Positions 63,460-64,000 of a stretch of 64,000 nucleotides of DNA are shown here, one piece after another (the first letter of the stretch is position 1; every line of letters begins with the position of its first letter). The notes under the pieces were generated by a model. The model saw only the letters and a list, made by a program, of their open reading frames with translations, searched no databases and had not been told where the DNA came from. Position numbers and translations under genes: made by a program. The stretch is from assembly GCF_024054555.1 (NCBI RefSeq), contig NZ_JAMXLY010000004.1:1-64000 (forward strand), given 5' to 3'. This DNA is from Segatella cerevisiae (GTDB lineage: Bacteria; Bacteroidota; Bacteroidia; Bacteroidales; Bacteroidaceae).

Positions 63460-64000
63460 TTATCCCCTAAGTTGGGTGAGGATAACGTTCAGTTGGTTCT
63501 CGTCTTGCACGAGCACTTCACGCGGCTTGCTGCCTTGGGCACTCCCTACAATCCCTGCGGCTTCCAACTGGTCCATCAGTCGTCCTGCACGGTTATAACC
63601 TATGGAGAAACGGCGTTGGATCATACTCGTACTGCCGGTTTGGGAGAGGACGATGGCATGAGCGGCCTCTTCGAAATAGGGATCCAGAGAGCGGGGTTTG
63701 AGACTGTTGTCATCCGTATCGTTTTTGTTGTCCGGTTCGGGGAGTTCCATAGGTGACACAGGTCCAGGTTGAGAGGCTATATAGTCATTGATGCGTTCTA
63801 TTTCAGGCGTATCGACAAATGCGCACTGCACCCTGACCGGTTCGTTTCCATTGACATAGAGCATATCGCCTCGACCGATCAACTGGTTGGCGCCACTCCT
63901 GTCCAAAATAGTCTTGGAATCGACGGCAGCGGCAACTTTGAAAGCTATTCTGCCAGGGAAATTGGCCTTGATGTTACCGGTAATGATATTCGTCGTCGGT
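63460..64000 (-). CDS. ftsK: DNA translocase FtsK (C-terminal part)
   Basis: The visible 180 C-terminal residues; the 5' part lies beyond 64000. The frame is open to the right edge: ITGNIKANFPGRIAFKVAAA, DSKTILDRSGANQLIGRGDM, then the LKPRS linker and the gamma winged-helix domain (AIVLSQTGSTSMIQRRFSIG with YNRAGRLMDQLEAAGIVG), the KOPS-reading module. It moves chromosomes at division. Partial at the window edge. Confidence 0.93.
   Translation of the reverse strand, partial: PTTNIITGNIKANFPGRIAFKVAAAVDSKTILDRSGANQLIGRGDMLYVNGNEPVRVQCAFVDTPEIERINDYIASQPGPVSPMELPEPDNKNDTDDNSLKPRSLDPYFEEAAHAIVLSQTGSTSMIQRRFSIGYNRAGRLMDQLEAAGIVGSAQGSKPREVLVQDENQLNVILTQLRG

Noticed and set aside
1..64000. CRISPR arrays, insertion sequences, integrases, rRNA genes
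   Set aside because: Looked for and not found. Repeats present are short operators, tandem tRNAs, the octamer array and the two small RNA copies.

Overview
The window reads as chromosomal DNA of a Prevotella-like Bacteroidales bacterium. The evidence is the gene repertoire (serine palmitoyltransferase, a Rho with a long N-terminal insert, an M64 peptidase, DUF4491, DUF5687, LolA next to FtsK) and the repeated use of the Bacteroidetes promoter form, TTG or TTTG about 20 nt before TAnnTTTG. There is no transposase, integrase, CRISPR array or rRNA. The only accessory-looking stretch is roughly 1-11100; the rest is dense housekeeping sequence.

Region by region. 1-1025: an HU-like DNA-binding protein (minus strand) with a terminator, a clear promoter, and six 11-bp-phased CGTTCCCT repeats directly behind the promoter. 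1232-6730: a two-gene cassette, a small helical protein and a ~1680-residue STAND/NLR-like protein. Both start with the same 17-residue tag (SGGxNQILPNATKAxQN); the large protein ends in a phospholipase-D-like domain. This is the best candidate for an undescribed system. 6731-7590 is a gene-poor, apparently decayed stretch. 7967-9875: an HxlR regulator and two tandem flavodoxin-fold quinone/NAD(P)H oxidoreductases, each behind its own copy of the same dyad operator. 9876-11879: a gap with one short ORF, a small basic protein, and an exported ZinT-like protein.

11975-30773: tandem tRNA-Lys(CTT), a GHL10 glycosidase-like protein, recR, tandem tRNA-Asp(GTC), gdhA, a minus-strand run lon-tgt-lptG-DEAD-box helicase, trmN6, a diacylglycerol/sphingosine-kinase-like gene divergent from spt (sphingolipid synthesis), cdd, tRNA-Pro(TGG), an M64 peptidase and a LysM glucosaminidase. 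30886-50739: folK, radA, a substrate-binding lipoprotein with a TPR protein, rho, an ABC-F ATPase, tamB (apparently starting at CTG), a DUF4491-rlmH-uvrA group and a phosphohexomutase. 51037-64000: tRNA-Ser and tRNA-Glu, a LUD protein, YjbQ, two copies of a ~90-nt small RNA gene, maeB, a TetR regulator overlapping a glycerate kinase, a FemAB/GNAT-like enzyme, a DUF2520 reductase-kdsC-maf operon, and DUF5687, lolA and the C-terminal part of ftsK, which runs off the window.

Main themes: envelope and lipid biogenesis (lptG, tamB, kdsC, lolA, spt, lipid kinase, LysM hydrolase), nucleic-acid maintenance (recR, radA, uvrA, lon, rho, trmN6, tgt, rlmH), and one probable conflict/defence cassette. Promoters, terminators and starts were read by eye; domain calls come from recognising motifs, not from database searches.
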